DNA of 64,000 nt from NCBI RefSeq assembly GCF_023715645.1, contig NZ_JAMBOP010000001.1:1-64000 (forward strand), written 5' to 3'. How positions within the stretch are numbered: the first letter of the stretch is position 1; each line of letters opens with the position of its first letter. Of this stretch, positions 16,527 to 24,848 are shown one piece after another. Made by a program: the position numbers and the translations under genes. The stretch comes from Bacillus cytotoxicus (GTDB lineage Bacteria; Bacillota; Bacilli; Bacillales; Bacillaceae_G). The notes under the pieces are model-generated. The model was given only the letters and a program-made list of their open reading frames with translations, searched no databases and had not been told where the DNA came from.

Positions 16527-16558
16527 AACACCCATCCCTATAAAAAGGGACGAGTGTT
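16527..16558 (-). terminator. T-box terminator of thrS
   Basis: AACAC and TCCCT arms pair with AGGGA and GTGTT around a small loop, followed by a T run in the minus direction. Confidence 0.85.
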
Positions 16559-16775
16559 GAATTCGCGGTTCCACCCTTGTTCCAGCTAACACATTGTTAA
16601 CTGCTCAAGTACATGATAACGGCACTTGCCGTCAGCAATTACTAGACATTCGTTCACTGCTGAAGTTTAGAGGTGGTAAGTAATAATCTCGTATTAAGAA
16701 GCTCACAGCCTAAGGCTTCTCTCTCTGAGAATCGTAGATAACTACTCATGTCCTCATCGTAACATTTCGATGTAT
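16527..16775 (-). promoter_or_regulatory. T-box riboswitch (tRNA-Thr) of thrS
   Basis: The diagnostic AGGGTGGAACCGCG T-box lies at 16564-16577 (minus sense), followed by the terminator at 16527-16558. In the proposed stem I, GAGG (near 16761) pairs with CCTC (near 16671) and places ACC, a threonine codon, at 16675-16677 followed by a purine, as expected for the specifier. The stem I fold is by eye. Confidence 0.9.
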
Positions 16776-16801
16776 TTTCGTGTATGTACGTAATTATATG
16801 C

Positions 16802-17683
16802 TCAAAAATTTAGAAAATCAAGGGCGTTCCCTTTATTTTTAAATTTTGTCACATTCTTTTCAAATTCATGAAGCGCATATAACTGCACCCTCTCTTGAAA
16901 TACATTTTGAATCGTTACAATCATATTATGATCTTGTTCTTTCGCATACAGATGAATTTTGTTAGGCGCGATCGACAGAAGCGGTGCCATAACATTCGGA
17001 TCAACGTATAAACCTTTTTGAGAGAGTACTTCTTCTTCTATATACTGAACAAGTTTTTCTTGTTTTAAACGTCGTCCTTTTTCATCATAAAAAATACAAC
17101 TATCATTAAACACGAGATGCAAGCAAGATAAACGTGATTTTCGACTGCTTACTTGTTGGCGAAGTGTTTCTACGAACATTTGATACTCTTGTTCTAACTT
17201 ATATTCATCAATCGCCATCTCCGCCGTTCGATACAAAAATTCATTGTACTTTCTCAAGCGAAAACGAATATATGCTCCAAACGAAAAAGACATTGTATCA
17301 TGCATCCAGCCTTGTAAAGAAGAAAGCACCAATACTCTCCCTCTTTCCTTCGAAGGTGCATCTATTAATCCCTTTCGTTTCCCTTTTAAAATAGAATGAG
17401 CCATATGTAAAATTTGGTTTCGTTCTTCTCGCTCTTCATAATAAAATTTATCTTTTAAAATCGCACTTATCCATTCATCTTGTTTTGTATTGATAATATA
17501 TTGCATAAATACAGGAATAACTACCTTATCAATATATCGCGAATCTTGTATTGGTATATGAATAATTACTATTTGTTCGTACAAGTAGATGCTTATTTCT
17601 TCATATATATGATCTGTTCTTTTTCTTAATTCTTTATATATAACGATGGCATCATTTTTTTCTTCGAAGCAGATTTCAATCAC
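16802..17683 (-). CDS. ytxC: sporulation protein YtxC-like
   Basis: 293 residues from a GTG at 17683, after a run of Gs (AAAGGGGGG); the longer in-frame ATG at 17752 has no ribosome site. The sequence (MIEICFEEKNDAIVIYKELR start; YNEFLYRTAEMAIDEYKLEQ) and the position between thrS and dnaI match ytxC of B. subtilis, annotated as a putative sporulation protein. No catalytic motif or membrane segment is visible. A role in sporulation is by homology only. Confidence 0.8.
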   Translation of the reverse strand: MIEICFEEKNDAIVIYKELRKRTDHIYEEISIYLYEQIVIIHIPIQDSRYIDKVVIPVFMQYIINTKQDEWISAILKDKFYYEEREERNQILHMAHSILKGKRKGLIDAPSKERGRVLVLSSLQGWMHDTMSFSFGAYIRFRLRKYNEFLYRTAEMAIDEYKLEQEYQMFVETLRQQVSSRKSRLSCLHLVFNDSCIFYDEKGRRLKQEKLVQYIEEEVLSQKGLYVDPNVMAPLLSIAPNKIHLYAKEQDHNMIVTIQNVFQERVQLYALHEFEKNVTKFKNKGNALDFLNF

Positions 17684-17832
17684 TTCTGTCCCCCCTTTTA
17701 TAATTCTTGCTATTTCCATATATATTAGAGGGATGTACAAAAAATGATACAAGCCAATATGAATTTTTTATATTCATAAGCTACTTTTATTGTATAATTT
17801 GACTATAGAGATTTAAAAAGGAGCGATACAAT

Positions 17833-18030
17833 ATGTACGAGTATAAATTTGTAAAAATCGAACTAAAATCCGGTCTAATGGCATCTAAACCAAAAGAAGA
17901 TTATCAAACAATTATTACAGAACACGCTAAAGAAGGTTGGCGTTTCGTACAAATTTTCGCTCCTAGTACGGTAGGGTATGGATCATCTGCGTATTTTGAA
18001 CTTATTTTTGAACGAAAGCAAACGATATAA
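17833..18030 (+). CDS. DUF4177 small protein
   Basis: 65 residues, [14 protein letters not shown]...[14 protein letters not shown]...YFELIFER, the typical DUF4177 pattern of a short alpha/beta protein with GWRF and a final LIFER strand. Function is unknown. ATG follows AAAGGAGCG. It stands alone on the plus strand between two minus-strand genes and converges with dnaI through a shared terminator. Confidence 0.85.
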   Translation: MYEYKFVKIELKSGLMASKPKEDYQTIITEHAKEGWRFVQIFAPSTVGYGSSAYFELIFERKQTI

Positions 18031-18031
18031 A

Positions 18032-18057
18032 AAAGAGCAAGCCCCTGCTTGCTCTTT
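18032..18057. terminator. bidirectional terminator
   Basis: AAAGAGCAAGC and its exact complement, with a four-base loop, serve both the DUF4177 gene and dnaI; the stem overlaps the last bases of dnaI. Confidence 0.85.
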
Positions 18058-18994
18058 ACGTATGCCTACGGTTTTTCCCACCAATCGAAACCGGCTTCGC
18101 TAAATATTTAATACGCTCCATAATACGAGCTGCTTTCATTTCTTCTTCTTCTCCGCGCTGTGTATACGTTAAATGATGCTCGAGTTGTTTAAAATCAAAG
18201 TTAGATGTGAAAAACGTCGGTAAGTTCTCCAGCATCCGGAACTGTAAAATCGCTCCGAGTACATCATCGCGCACAAAACTTGACATTGCTTCCGCCCCAA
18301 TATCATCTAACATAAGTACCGGGACACGTTTTACCGCATCAATTTTTTCGCCAATTGTATTATTTTGCAATGAACTTTTAATTTCACGCAAAAATTCTGG
18401 CAAGTAAACAATCATAGAACTAATTTTGCGCAGTGCTAGTTCATTGGCAAGTGCCCCTAAAATATATGTTTTACCTACTCCAAATGGTCCATAGAAATAG
18501 AGCGCCTGCACTTTTTTCCCTACCTCATATTCACTTAAAAATTCATTTGCAGCACGAATCGCGTGAATGCGCGGTTCTAAATCGGATAGATCTAAACTTT
18601 CCATTGAAGCTTGCAAAATATCGCTTGGCATATATACACTTTGAACAAGTTTTTCATGCTTTTTCCGTTCATCATAAGCTACTTTTCTTACGCAGCGATC
18701 GTATTGAATGTCAATCATCTTCCCTTGAATGATCAGCTTCGGTTCGTATCCTTGAATCATGTTTTTACATGATTCTAAGTTCGAACAATCTTCACATCCA
18801 ACGCTTTGTCCAATGTACTCATATAGCTTTACAAGGCTGCGTTCAACCATCGACATTGTTACTTCACCTTGATGTTCTTCTATAAATGATTTCACACGCG
18901 GATGCGCCATTACTTCTTCTTTTAATACTTCATATCTATTCTTAAAATTTTCATTTTGCATTAATTTCGCAAATGTATTTTGAATTGGTTCCAT
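18056..18994 (-). CDS. dnaI: primosomal protein DnaI (helicase loader)
   Basis: 312 residues. It loads the replicative helicase DnaC at the origin and at restart sites. The N-terminal part has a cysteine cluster (CEDCSNLESC, ~82-91), the zinc-binding helicase-interaction domain. The AAA+ domain has Walker A GPFGVGKT (~168-175) and Walker B VLMLDDIG (~229-236). It is 29 bases after dnaB, forming the conserved dnaB-dnaI operon. Confidence 0.95.
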   Translation of the reverse strand: MEPIQNTFAKLMQNENFKNRYEVLKEEVMAHPRVKSFIEEHQGEVTMSMVERSLVKLYEYIGQSVGCEDCSNLESCKNMIQGYEPKLIIQGKMIDIQYDRCVRKVAYDERKKHEKLVQSVYMPSDILQASMESLDLSDLEPRIHAIRAANEFLSEYEVGKKVQALYFYGPFGVGKTYILGALANELALRKISSMIVYLPEFLREIKSSLQNNTIGEKIDAVKRVPVLMLDDIGAEAMSSFVRDDVLGAILQFRMLENLPTFFTSNFDFKQLEHHLTYTQRGEEEEMKAARIMERIKYLAKPVSIGGKNRRHT

Positions 18995-19023
18995 TTCTTC
19001 ACCTCAAAAGGAGCTCGCCTTTG

Positions 19024-20412
19024 TTAGTTTCGCTTATATTTTTTCAGCTCTTCCTCTAACTTTTTACGCTCTTCTTCTAATTTTCCCTGTTCTTCACTAC
19101 GATGTGATGGCTCAATATCTTCTGTTTGTTCCTTTAACCAGTCTGGTACAAGTTCTTTACGAACCGTTTTCTTCGTTGTCTTTCCTTTTTTCTTTGTTTC
19201 TGCCCATTCTTGATATTGACGATTTTCCTCTTTCGCAAGACCCATCGCTTCCGTTACGGTTGTAATTTTTTTACGGGCCCAGTGTCCAGCAATTTTCTCT
19301 ACATACGATTTCGCTAACTTCATATCCGAACGAAGCATGACATAATAAATAAGCACATTGACAACACCTGGCGTTAACTTTTGATTCAACATCACATCTT
19401 CAATAATTTGCAAATCAGCCTTCGTCGGCTCAGCTCCGCCCGAAATTTCTTTTAATAATTCTCTTGGTGAAATTTCCTCTAACTGTTTAATAAGCATTTC
19501 TTCTTGTGTTGTCGGTTCTTTCTCCTTCATCGTCCGCGAATGCAATGGCTGCGTCCGCTCACTAAACGTAGGAAGTGCTTGTCCATTCTCAAATTGGTAC
19601 CAGTCACGCGCACCTTTTCGCAATCGTTCCATATCAATTGTATTATGCTCCGTAACGGCACCAAGAACAATATTCTGCATAGATAACGAATCAATACCGT
19701 ATACGTAAGCTACAATGATCACACATTCACGCAGTTGATCTGTGATTGCTTTGCGCGGCACAAGCGCTGATAACCCTTCTACAAACAATGAAAAGTCAAA
19801 GAAATCATTCCAAACTTGAGGTGCATTTCCCTCTGCTCTGCTTGGCATTATCGCTGCGCTTGGCATAAGTAATTCTTCCTTGGCATGCTCAACTTGTCCT
19901 GGATTAAAAGAACCAAACATATCATTAAAGGATCGTGTTACATTTTCATAAGAAGCAAAGTCAAATTCTTCTTCTAAGAAATATTGCTTCACTTGATTAT
20001 ATTTCGCCTTGCTTAAGCGGTTATATAAAAAAATACTTAATACAATATCATCAAAAAATTGCTTTGGCATAAGCGGTGGCTGTAACTCATAAATAAACAT
20101 GCGAATATCTTTTTCTTTTTTCACATACACATTTAAAAGTCCAATTGCCTCTAGCTTTAAACGCTCTTCATAAATATCTGGGAGCTGCATTTGCATTGTT
20201 ACCATAATAGAATGGTGTGTATTTTCTCTTCCAAATAAACGATCCTGCTCTAACTCGCCCCATAATGTCATATATAAACTAAAAGCTTTACTGCCAATAA
20301 GCGGTTGATATAACATCGTCAGCACTTTACGATCATAATTGCTAAGCAGTCCTCTTGCACTTATCTTATAACGGTCAATTGGCAACAGTTCCATCCATGA
20401 CTGTCTTTCCAT
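19024..20412 (-). CDS. dnaB: replication initiation and membrane attachment protein DnaB
   Basis: 462 residues. This is the Gram-positive DnaB helicase co-loader, not the E. coli helicase. It starts MERQSWMELLPIDRYKISARG and carries two DnaD/DnaB-type winged-helix and helical regions, including the ISPRELLKEISGGAEP...VLIYYVMLRSDMKLAKSYVEKI block (about 310-390). The C-terminus is charged and ends in a coiled-coil-like stretch of E and K. It works with DnaD and DnaI at oriC and membrane sites. The gene follows nrdR after a terminator hairpin. Confidence 0.95.
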   Translation of the reverse strand: MERQSWMELLPIDRYKISARGLLSNYDRKVLTMLYQPLIGSKAFSLYMTLWGELEQDRLFGRENTHHSIMVTMQMQLPDIYEERLKLEAIGLLNVYVKKEKDIRMFIYELQPPLMPKQFFDDIVLSIFLYNRLSKAKYNQVKQYFLEEEFDFASYENVTRSFNDMFGSFNPGQVEHAKEELLMPSAAIMPSRAEGNAPQVWNDFFDFSLFVEGLSALVPRKAITDQLRECVIIVAYVYGIDSLSMQNIVLGAVTEHNTIDMERLRKGARDWYQFENGQALPTFSERTQPLHSRTMKEKEPTTQEEMLIKQLEEISPRELLKEISGGAEPTKADLQIIEDVMLNQKLTPGVVNVLIYYVMLRSDMKLAKSYVEKIAGHWARKKITTVTEAMGLAKEENRQYQEWAETKKKGKTTKKTVRKELVPDWLKEQTEDIEPSHRSEEQGKLEEERKKLEEELKKYKRN

Positions 20413-20460
20413 CCTTGCAAATCCTTTCTGTCATCCATTCTTATTATCATTATGAGTGAA

Positions 20461-20494
20461 AAAAGAGCTAATAGCTTACGCTTCTAGCTCTTTT
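20461..20494 (-). terminator. nrdR terminator
   Basis: AAAAGAGCTA pairs with TAGCTCTTTT around a 14-base loop; the stem overlaps the nrdR stop codon, which separates nrdR from dnaB. Confidence 0.7.
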
Positions 20495-20954
20495 ATTTTC
20501 GTTCTTTTTGAAGAATATCTTTCAACTCTTCAATAAATACGTTCAAATCTTTAAATTGTCGGTAAACAGATGCAAAACGCACATATGCAACATCATCAAT
20601 ATCACGAAGCGCTTCCATGACCATTTCACCAATCATATCGCTTTTTACTTCTGACATTCCTAAGTTACGCAATTCCCGTTCTACATGTTGTGTAATTTCT
20701 TCTAATTGTTTTAACGATACAGGTCGCTTTTCACACGCTTTAATTAAACCACGCAAAATTTTCTCTTTGTTAAATTCTTCTCGTGTTCCTTCTTTCTTTA
20801 CAACGATGAGCGGCGACTCTTCGACACGTTCAAATGTGGTAAAGCGATTGAAACAACTTTCGCACTCTCTTCTTCTGCGAATTGATCGTCCTTCGTCAAC
20901 TGGACGTGAATCCAATACTTTCGTACCATTGTGAAAACAGGATGGACAACGCAA
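20493..20954 (-). CDS. nrdR: ribonucleotide reductase repressor NrdR
   Basis: 153 residues. An N-terminal zinc ribbon (CPSC at 3-6, CESC near 31-34, within [20 protein letters not shown]) binds NrdR boxes and an ATP-cone domain ([20 protein letters not shown] onward) senses ATP/dATP, repressing ribonucleotide reductase genes. The start is taken as TTG at 20954, eight bases after AGGAG and giving the canonical MRCPSC; a GTG three codons upstream sits directly on the ribosome site. It lies upstream of dnaB-dnaI as in B. subtilis. Confidence 0.95.
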   Translation of the reverse strand: MRCPSCFHNGTKVLDSRPVDEGRSIRRRRECESCFNRFTTFERVEESPLIVVKKEGTREEFNKEKILRGLIKACEKRPVSLKQLEEITQHVERELRNLGMSEVKSDMIGEMVMEALRDIDDVAYVRFASVYRQFKDLNVFIEELKDILQKERK

Positions 20955-21061
20955 TCCATTCACTCCTTTTCAATTTAATTTTATCTTAACAAAACTTAAA
21001 CATTTTAAACAAGGATTTTCTCTTCGATATTACAAACACTTATGTATAAACAATTCCTTCT

Positions 21062-21200
21062 TATATAAATCTAACTTGAAACAACGATATAAAAACCCTT
21101 TTCTTTTTAGATGGACGAGAGCCTCTGGCCATGCATAGTAGCGGTCAGGGCCCTTTTCTGCCACAGGCAATGTGAAAACAAAGGGAGCTAACACAATATA
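21062..21200 (-). repeat. bcr1-like repeat
   Basis: Plus-strand sequence runs ATATAAAT, then GGACGAGAGCCTCTGGCCAT, GCGGTCAGGGCCC and CTGCCAC, the reverse complement of the family core. It lies between nrdR and the speD terminator. Confidence 0.7.
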
Positions 21201-21206
21201 AACTAA

Positions 21207-21231
21207 AAAGAGGTGTATTATACACCTCTTT
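21207..21231 (-). terminator. speD terminator
   Basis: AAAGAGGTGTA and its exact complement with a three-base loop, downstream of speD. Confidence 0.85.
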
Positions 21232-21257
21232 ACATTTTAAATCAATTATCTTATTTT

Positions 21258-21650
21258 TTAAAGAGCTTTTGTTTCTCTTTGCTTAATTTCGAAGCTACCT
21301 GTACCGCGAGGAAGTTCAATACTTTCTCTCGTTTTTGCTCCTAAGCCTTCAGCGATGTACTCTGCTGCAACATTTGGATCAATACGATCACCACAAGTAT
21401 ATACATCAATACTTGCATAACCATGCTCTGGAAAGCTGTGAATTGTTAAGTGAGACTCAGAAATAATTACAACTCCACTTACACCTTGGGGTGCAAATTT
21501 ATGGAAAGCAACCTCACGTACTTCAGCGCCTGCTCGAAGTGCTGCATCCACAAATAATCTTTCAATATAAGGCATATCATTAAGCTTGTCGAAATCGCAA
21601 TCCCAAAGTTCTGCGATTACGTGACGACCCATAGTGTCCATAGTATCCAT
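21258..21650 (-). CDS. speD: S-adenosylmethionine decarboxylase proenzyme
   Basis: 130 residues, prokaryotic class 1B AdoMet decarboxylase (called speD or speH in Bacillus). It makes decarboxylated AdoMet, the aminopropyl donor for spermidine. The self-cleavage site is visible in [15 protein letters not shown], the serine before HLTIH becoming the pyruvoyl group, and the catalytic cysteine lies in DVYTCGDR. The start is the ATG at 21650 ([10 protein letters not shown]) behind GAGGGGG; an earlier in-frame ATG at 21668 overlaps that site. The gene stands alone behind a structured leader. Confidence 0.95.
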   Translation of the reverse strand: MDTMDTMGRHVIAELWDCDFDKLNDMPYIERLFVDAALRAGAEVREVAFHKFAPQGVSGVVIISESHLTIHSFPEHGYASIDVYTCGDRIDPNVAAEYIAEGLGAKTRESIELPRGTGSFEIKQRETKAL

Positions 21651-21720
21651 TCTACAGTTCCCCCTCATGAATTTAATTTAACTGTTCGAATTGAAAACTA
21701 ATTTGCAATTTGGCTTGCTC

Positions 21721-21772
21721 CACTACCACGGGGGAAAGTTAGTCCAGAGAGGTCCTAACCCTTTAAGTAGTG
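21721..21772 (-). promoter_or_regulatory. structured stem-loop in speD 5' leader
   Basis: CACTAC (21721-21726) pairs with GTAGTG (21767-21772). Inside, GTTAG (21738-21742) pairs with CTAAC (21755-21759), AAA with TTT, and CC with GG around an AGAGA loop. It lies 70 bases before speD on the sense strand. No known riboswitch was recognised. Confidence 0.5.
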
Positions 21773-21963
21773 ACTACGTACCTCAGCTCTTAAGTTTACG
21801 AATGTTAGTATACTTTGTTTATTTTCATTTTGCAACAACAGTTTTTTATTTTTCCGAAAACGCTTTTCCCTTAAAAAAGGAAAGGATTCAAAATCACAGT
21901 AATCATAGCTGTTCTAGGTGATTTACACTAAAAAATATGTAATATTTTTCTACTATAATAAGA

Positions 21964-21991
21964 AAAAGGACAGGCTAACGCCTGCCCTTTT
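21964..21991 (-). terminator. gapB terminator
   Basis: AAAAGG-CAGGC pairs with GCCTG-CCTTTT across one mismatch around TAAC, just after the gapB stop. Confidence 0.85.
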
Positions 21992-21999
21992 CTCATCTA

Positions 22000-23028
22000 T
22001 TAAATATGTTGTACGTTTTCTTGTTTCGCAAATTGATCTACAACAAGCTTCACAAGGTCTACAACACGACGAGAATAACCCCATTCGTTATCGTACCAAG
22101 CAAGTACTTTTACTTTTCGATCGCCCATTACCATTGTAGATAAACCATCAATGATTGCAGAATGCGTATTTGTATTAAAGTCGATAGACACAAGAGGCTC
22201 ATCGCTAAATGCAACAATTCCTTTTAATGCACCATTCGCAACATTCATAAATGCTTCATTAATCTCTTCTACTGTTACATCGCGTTTTACATCTACAACT
22301 AAGTCAACAAGAGATACATTTGGCGTTGGAACGCGAAGTGCCATACCATGAAGTTTTCCGTTTAAATGTGGAAGAACTTTCGCTAACGCTTTCGCAGCAC
22401 CTGTCGTCGTTGGAATGATAGACTGACCGCATGCGCGTGCTCTGCGTAAATCTTTATGTGGATTATCAATATTGTTTTGGTCATTTGTGTATGCATGAAC
22501 TGTTGTCATTAAACCGTTTTCAATTCCAAACTGCTCATCTAACACCTTTACAACAGGCGCTAAACAGTTTGTTGTGCAAGATGCATTTGAAATAACGATA
22601 TGTTTTGTAATATCTAGTTGTTGGTCGTTCACACCAACAACAATTGTTACATCTTCATCTTTTCCCGGTGCAGTCAAAATAACGTTTTTCGCACCAGCTT
22701 CTACGTGAAGACTTGCTTTTTCTTTAGAATTAAACTTACCCGTCGCTTCAATCACAACGTCTACTTCTAATTCTTTCCAAGGCAATTCTTTTGGATCGCG
22801 GTTGTTTAAAAGGCGAATCATTTTACCATCTACTAATAAATGATCTTCAAACGCTTCTACTGTACCATCAAATTTACCGTGAACTGTATCATATTTAATT
22901 AAATGTGCTAACGTTTCAGATGGATAGCTCGCATTAATCGCTACAATTTCGAATGCGCTTTCTTTTACTGCCTGACGAAACACCATTCTCCCAATACGTC
23001 CAAATCCATTAATTGCCACACGAATCAT
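22000..23028 (-). CDS. gapB: gluconeogenic glyceraldehyde-3-phosphate dehydrogenase
   Basis: 342 residues. N-terminal Rossmann motif INGFGRIGRMVFR, catalytic cysteine in SNASCTTNCLAP (~152), and substrate-binding residues in the HGMALRVPTPNVSLVDL region. In Bacillus the second GAPDH, GapB, prefers NADP and runs in the gluconeogenic direction; the position between coaE and speD matches gapB of B. subtilis rather than gapA. ATG follows AAGGGGGA. In B. subtilis it is repressed on glucose by CcpN; a site was not identified here. Confidence 0.93.
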   Translation of the reverse strand: MIRVAINGFGRIGRMVFRQAVKESAFEIVAINASYPSETLAHLIKYDTVHGKFDGTVEAFEDHLLVDGKMIRLLNNRDPKELPWKELEVDVVIEATGKFNSKEKASLHVEAGAKNVILTAPGKDEDVTIVVGVNDQQLDITKHIVISNASCTTNCLAPVVKVLDEQFGIENGLMTTVHAYTNDQNNIDNPHKDLRRARACGQSIIPTTTGAAKALAKVLPHLNGKLHGMALRVPTPNVSLVDLVVDVKRDVTVEEINEAFMNVANGALKGIVAFSDEPLVSIDFNTNTHSAIIDGLSTMVMGDRKVKVLAWYDNEWGYSRRVVDLVKLVVDQFAKQENVQHI

Positions 23029-23145
23029 AATATGTTATCCCCCTTGATTGCGTTATACTATTTCTCTCAAATCCCAATAATAGTATAACACAAAAAGAAG
23101 ATATGTCACTAAACAATTTCATCATTTTCAAATTTTTTTATTTAT

Positions 23146-23390
23146 ATGAATCACTTTTAATTTTCCGACATATAAATCACTGCTACAGAAAATACACCCA
23201 CTTATTATCTATAGAAAATCATCTTCATTTTTCAGCATATAAATTGCTGGCATGAAGGTAAAAATGGCAATGCACCTCGCTACTTCTCTTTGTTTTAAAA
23301 CCTTGCGCGTGGCAGAAAAAGGAACTGACCGCTACTATGCACGGCCAGTCCCTCTCGCCCATCTAAAAAAGAGGGGTTTTTTATTTATAT
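23146..23390 (+). repeat. bcr1-like repeat (partial plus full unit)
   Basis: A fragment (TTTATATGAATCAC...GACATATAAATCACTGC) is followed by a full unit from about 23225: GTGGCAGAAAAAGG, ACTGACCGCTACTATGCA, GGCCAGTCCCTCTCGCC. The end ATTTATAT supplies the TAA stop codon of coaE on the minus strand. Confidence 0.75.
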
Positions 23391-23987
23391 GATAATATTC
23401 CATCCCTTTAAAACATTACCTAACTGCACTTTCGTTTCCTCTATTGTGCCATTATTATTAATCACTTTATCTGCTAATGCTATTTTCTCTTGCAATGGCA
23501 TTTGCGAAGCAATTCGTACTTTCGCCTCTTCTTCTGTAAAATTATTACGGTCCATTAATCTTGTAATCTGCGTTTCATTGTCCACATAAACGAGTAAAAT
23601 TTGATCGACAAGACTTGTTAATTTACTCTCAAATAAGAGTGGAATATCGAGCACAACCGCTTGCACATTTTCTTTTATGTATCTATCCTTTTGTGCATTC
23701 ATTTCCTTTCGTACAGCTGGATGCACAATATTATTTAATAGCAACCGTTTTTCTTCATTACGGAATACAATGCTGCCAAGTTTCGGGCGATTTAACTCCC
23801 CGTTTTCCTCAAGCACTTCTTGTCCAAATACTTCTACAATTTTGTTATACGCTTCCTTACCAGGCTCCACAACTTCTCTTGCAATAATATCTGCATCAAT
23901 GACTGGGATGTGAAAACCTTGAAACATTTTTGATACTGTACTTTTTCCACTGGCAATGCCGCCCGTTAATCCAATTACAACTGTCAT
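23385..23987 (-). CDS. coaE: dephospho-CoA kinase
   Basis: 200 residues, last step of coenzyme A synthesis, phosphorylating the 3'-OH of dephospho-CoA. P-loop GLTGGIASGKST at residues 6-17, DADIIAREVV and the LVYVDNETQITRLMDRN lid region are all present. The second of two adjacent ATGs (23987) is chosen because it is seven bases from the AGGGGG site. The stop codon lies inside the end of a bcr1-like repeat, so the last codons may have been affected by its insertion. The leader contains a short hairpin repeat. Confidence 0.93.
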   Translation of the reverse strand: MTVVIGLTGGIASGKSTVSKMFQGFHIPVIDADIIAREVVEPGKEAYNKIVEVFGQEVLEENGELNRPKLGSIVFRNEEKRLLLNNIVHPAVRKEMNAQKDRYIKENVQAVVLDIPLLFESKLTSLVDQILLVYVDNETQITRLMDRNNFTEEEAKVRIASQMPLQEKIALADKVINNNGTIEETKVQLGNVLKGWNIII

Positions 23988-23997
23988 CATAATTCCC

Positions 23998-24062
23998 CCT
24001 TATATTGAATTACCCCCACCTACCGTTTCACGCTTGAGGTAAGGGTCTTCTCGCCAGATATG
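23998..24062 (-). repeat. short hairpin repeat in coaE leader
   Basis: ACCCCCACCTACC ... TTGAGGTAAGGGTC forms a hairpin and resembles the central hairpin of the elements at 32.3 and 45.5 kb (CCCACCT...TTGAGGTGGGGGTC). An ATAAA/TTTAT pentamer abuts it at 24063-24067, as in those elements. Confidence 0.4.
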
Positions 24063-24064
24063 AT

Positions 24065-24096
24065 AAAAGACGTGAAACAATCGTTTCACGTCTTTT
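24065..24096 (-). terminator. ytaF terminator
   Basis: Perfect 14-bp stem AAAAGACGTGAAAC with an AATC loop; its outer bases overlap the ytaF stop codon. Confidence 0.85.
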
Positions 24097-24727
24097 ACAT
24101 TTTCCAAATTCCAATAATAATAAGTAATACACCTGGTAAAAACGTGAATTTTTGTAACCATCGCATATTTGATAATACTGTTCCTACTTTCATTCCGCCA
24201 AACAAAAATAGCGAGCTCATTACCGCAACTAATCCCGCCATCAGAAATTGGGAATACCCAAGTAAAGACGCCCCAATCCCAGCTCCAAATGAATCTAATG
24301 AAAGTGCCATACCAAGGAGAAGCGCTTCTATTCCCGAAATGGTTCCAGACTTATCAAAATCAGCAACAGTCGGTTTTCGTAAAATTTGAATGACAAGACC
24401 AAGAGATGCAATTTCTAAGTTCCATACCTTTTCTTCTTGCAGCGCATCCTCTTTTTTATCACTTTGAAAAAACTGATACAATACCCACGCACCGATTGCG
24501 ACAAGAACGAATCCTCCAATTCTTTTCGCTAGCACCGGTGAAAAAATTTGAGCAATCATATGTCCGATTCCCATCGAGAGTATCATCACAACAGCTGAAC
24601 AAATCCCAATTACAATAATTGATTTCAGTGGAATCCGAACATTCCGAAGCCCATACGTGAGCCCTACACTGCTGCTATCTAAACTTAACGTAAAAGCTAA
24701 TAAAATAAGAGAGAAATATTGATACAT
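24095..24727 (-). CDS. ytaF: sporulation membrane protein YtaF
   Basis: 210 residues with six membrane segments in two related halves. Each half has a D-S motif at the start of a helix (TLSLDSSSVGLTYG, 14-27; ALSLDSFGAGIGASLLG, ~140), like MntP-type manganese exporters, to which YtaF is distantly related. In B. subtilis it is named as a sporulation membrane protein. It lies between mutM and coaE as in that genome. Metal transport is an inference from the repeated motif. Confidence 0.85.
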   Translation of the reverse strand: MYQYFSLILLAFTLSLDSSSVGLTYGLRNVRIPLKSIIVIGICSAVVMILSMGIGHMIAQIFSPVLAKRIGGFVLVAIGAWVLYQFFQSDKKEDALQEEKVWNLEIASLGLVIQILRKPTVADFDKSGTISGIEALLLGMALSLDSFGAGIGASLLGYSQFLMAGLVAVMSSLFLFGGMKVGTVLSNMRWLQKFTFLPGVLLIIIGIWKM

Positions 24728-24848
24728 CGATAAGCTCCTTCCCTATACATAGCTTTGCTTATATATATGACAGAAGCCTATCCGATGTTATTGTGAAAAA
24801 TAAAATAATATTGCCATCAGTAAATATTTTTACAACTGTTTCGTTTGT

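Noticed and set aside
21850-21875. A cre-like GAAAACGCTTTTC between speD and gapB
   Set aside because: The first consensus T is a C and the position relative to any promoter is unclear; too weak to call.
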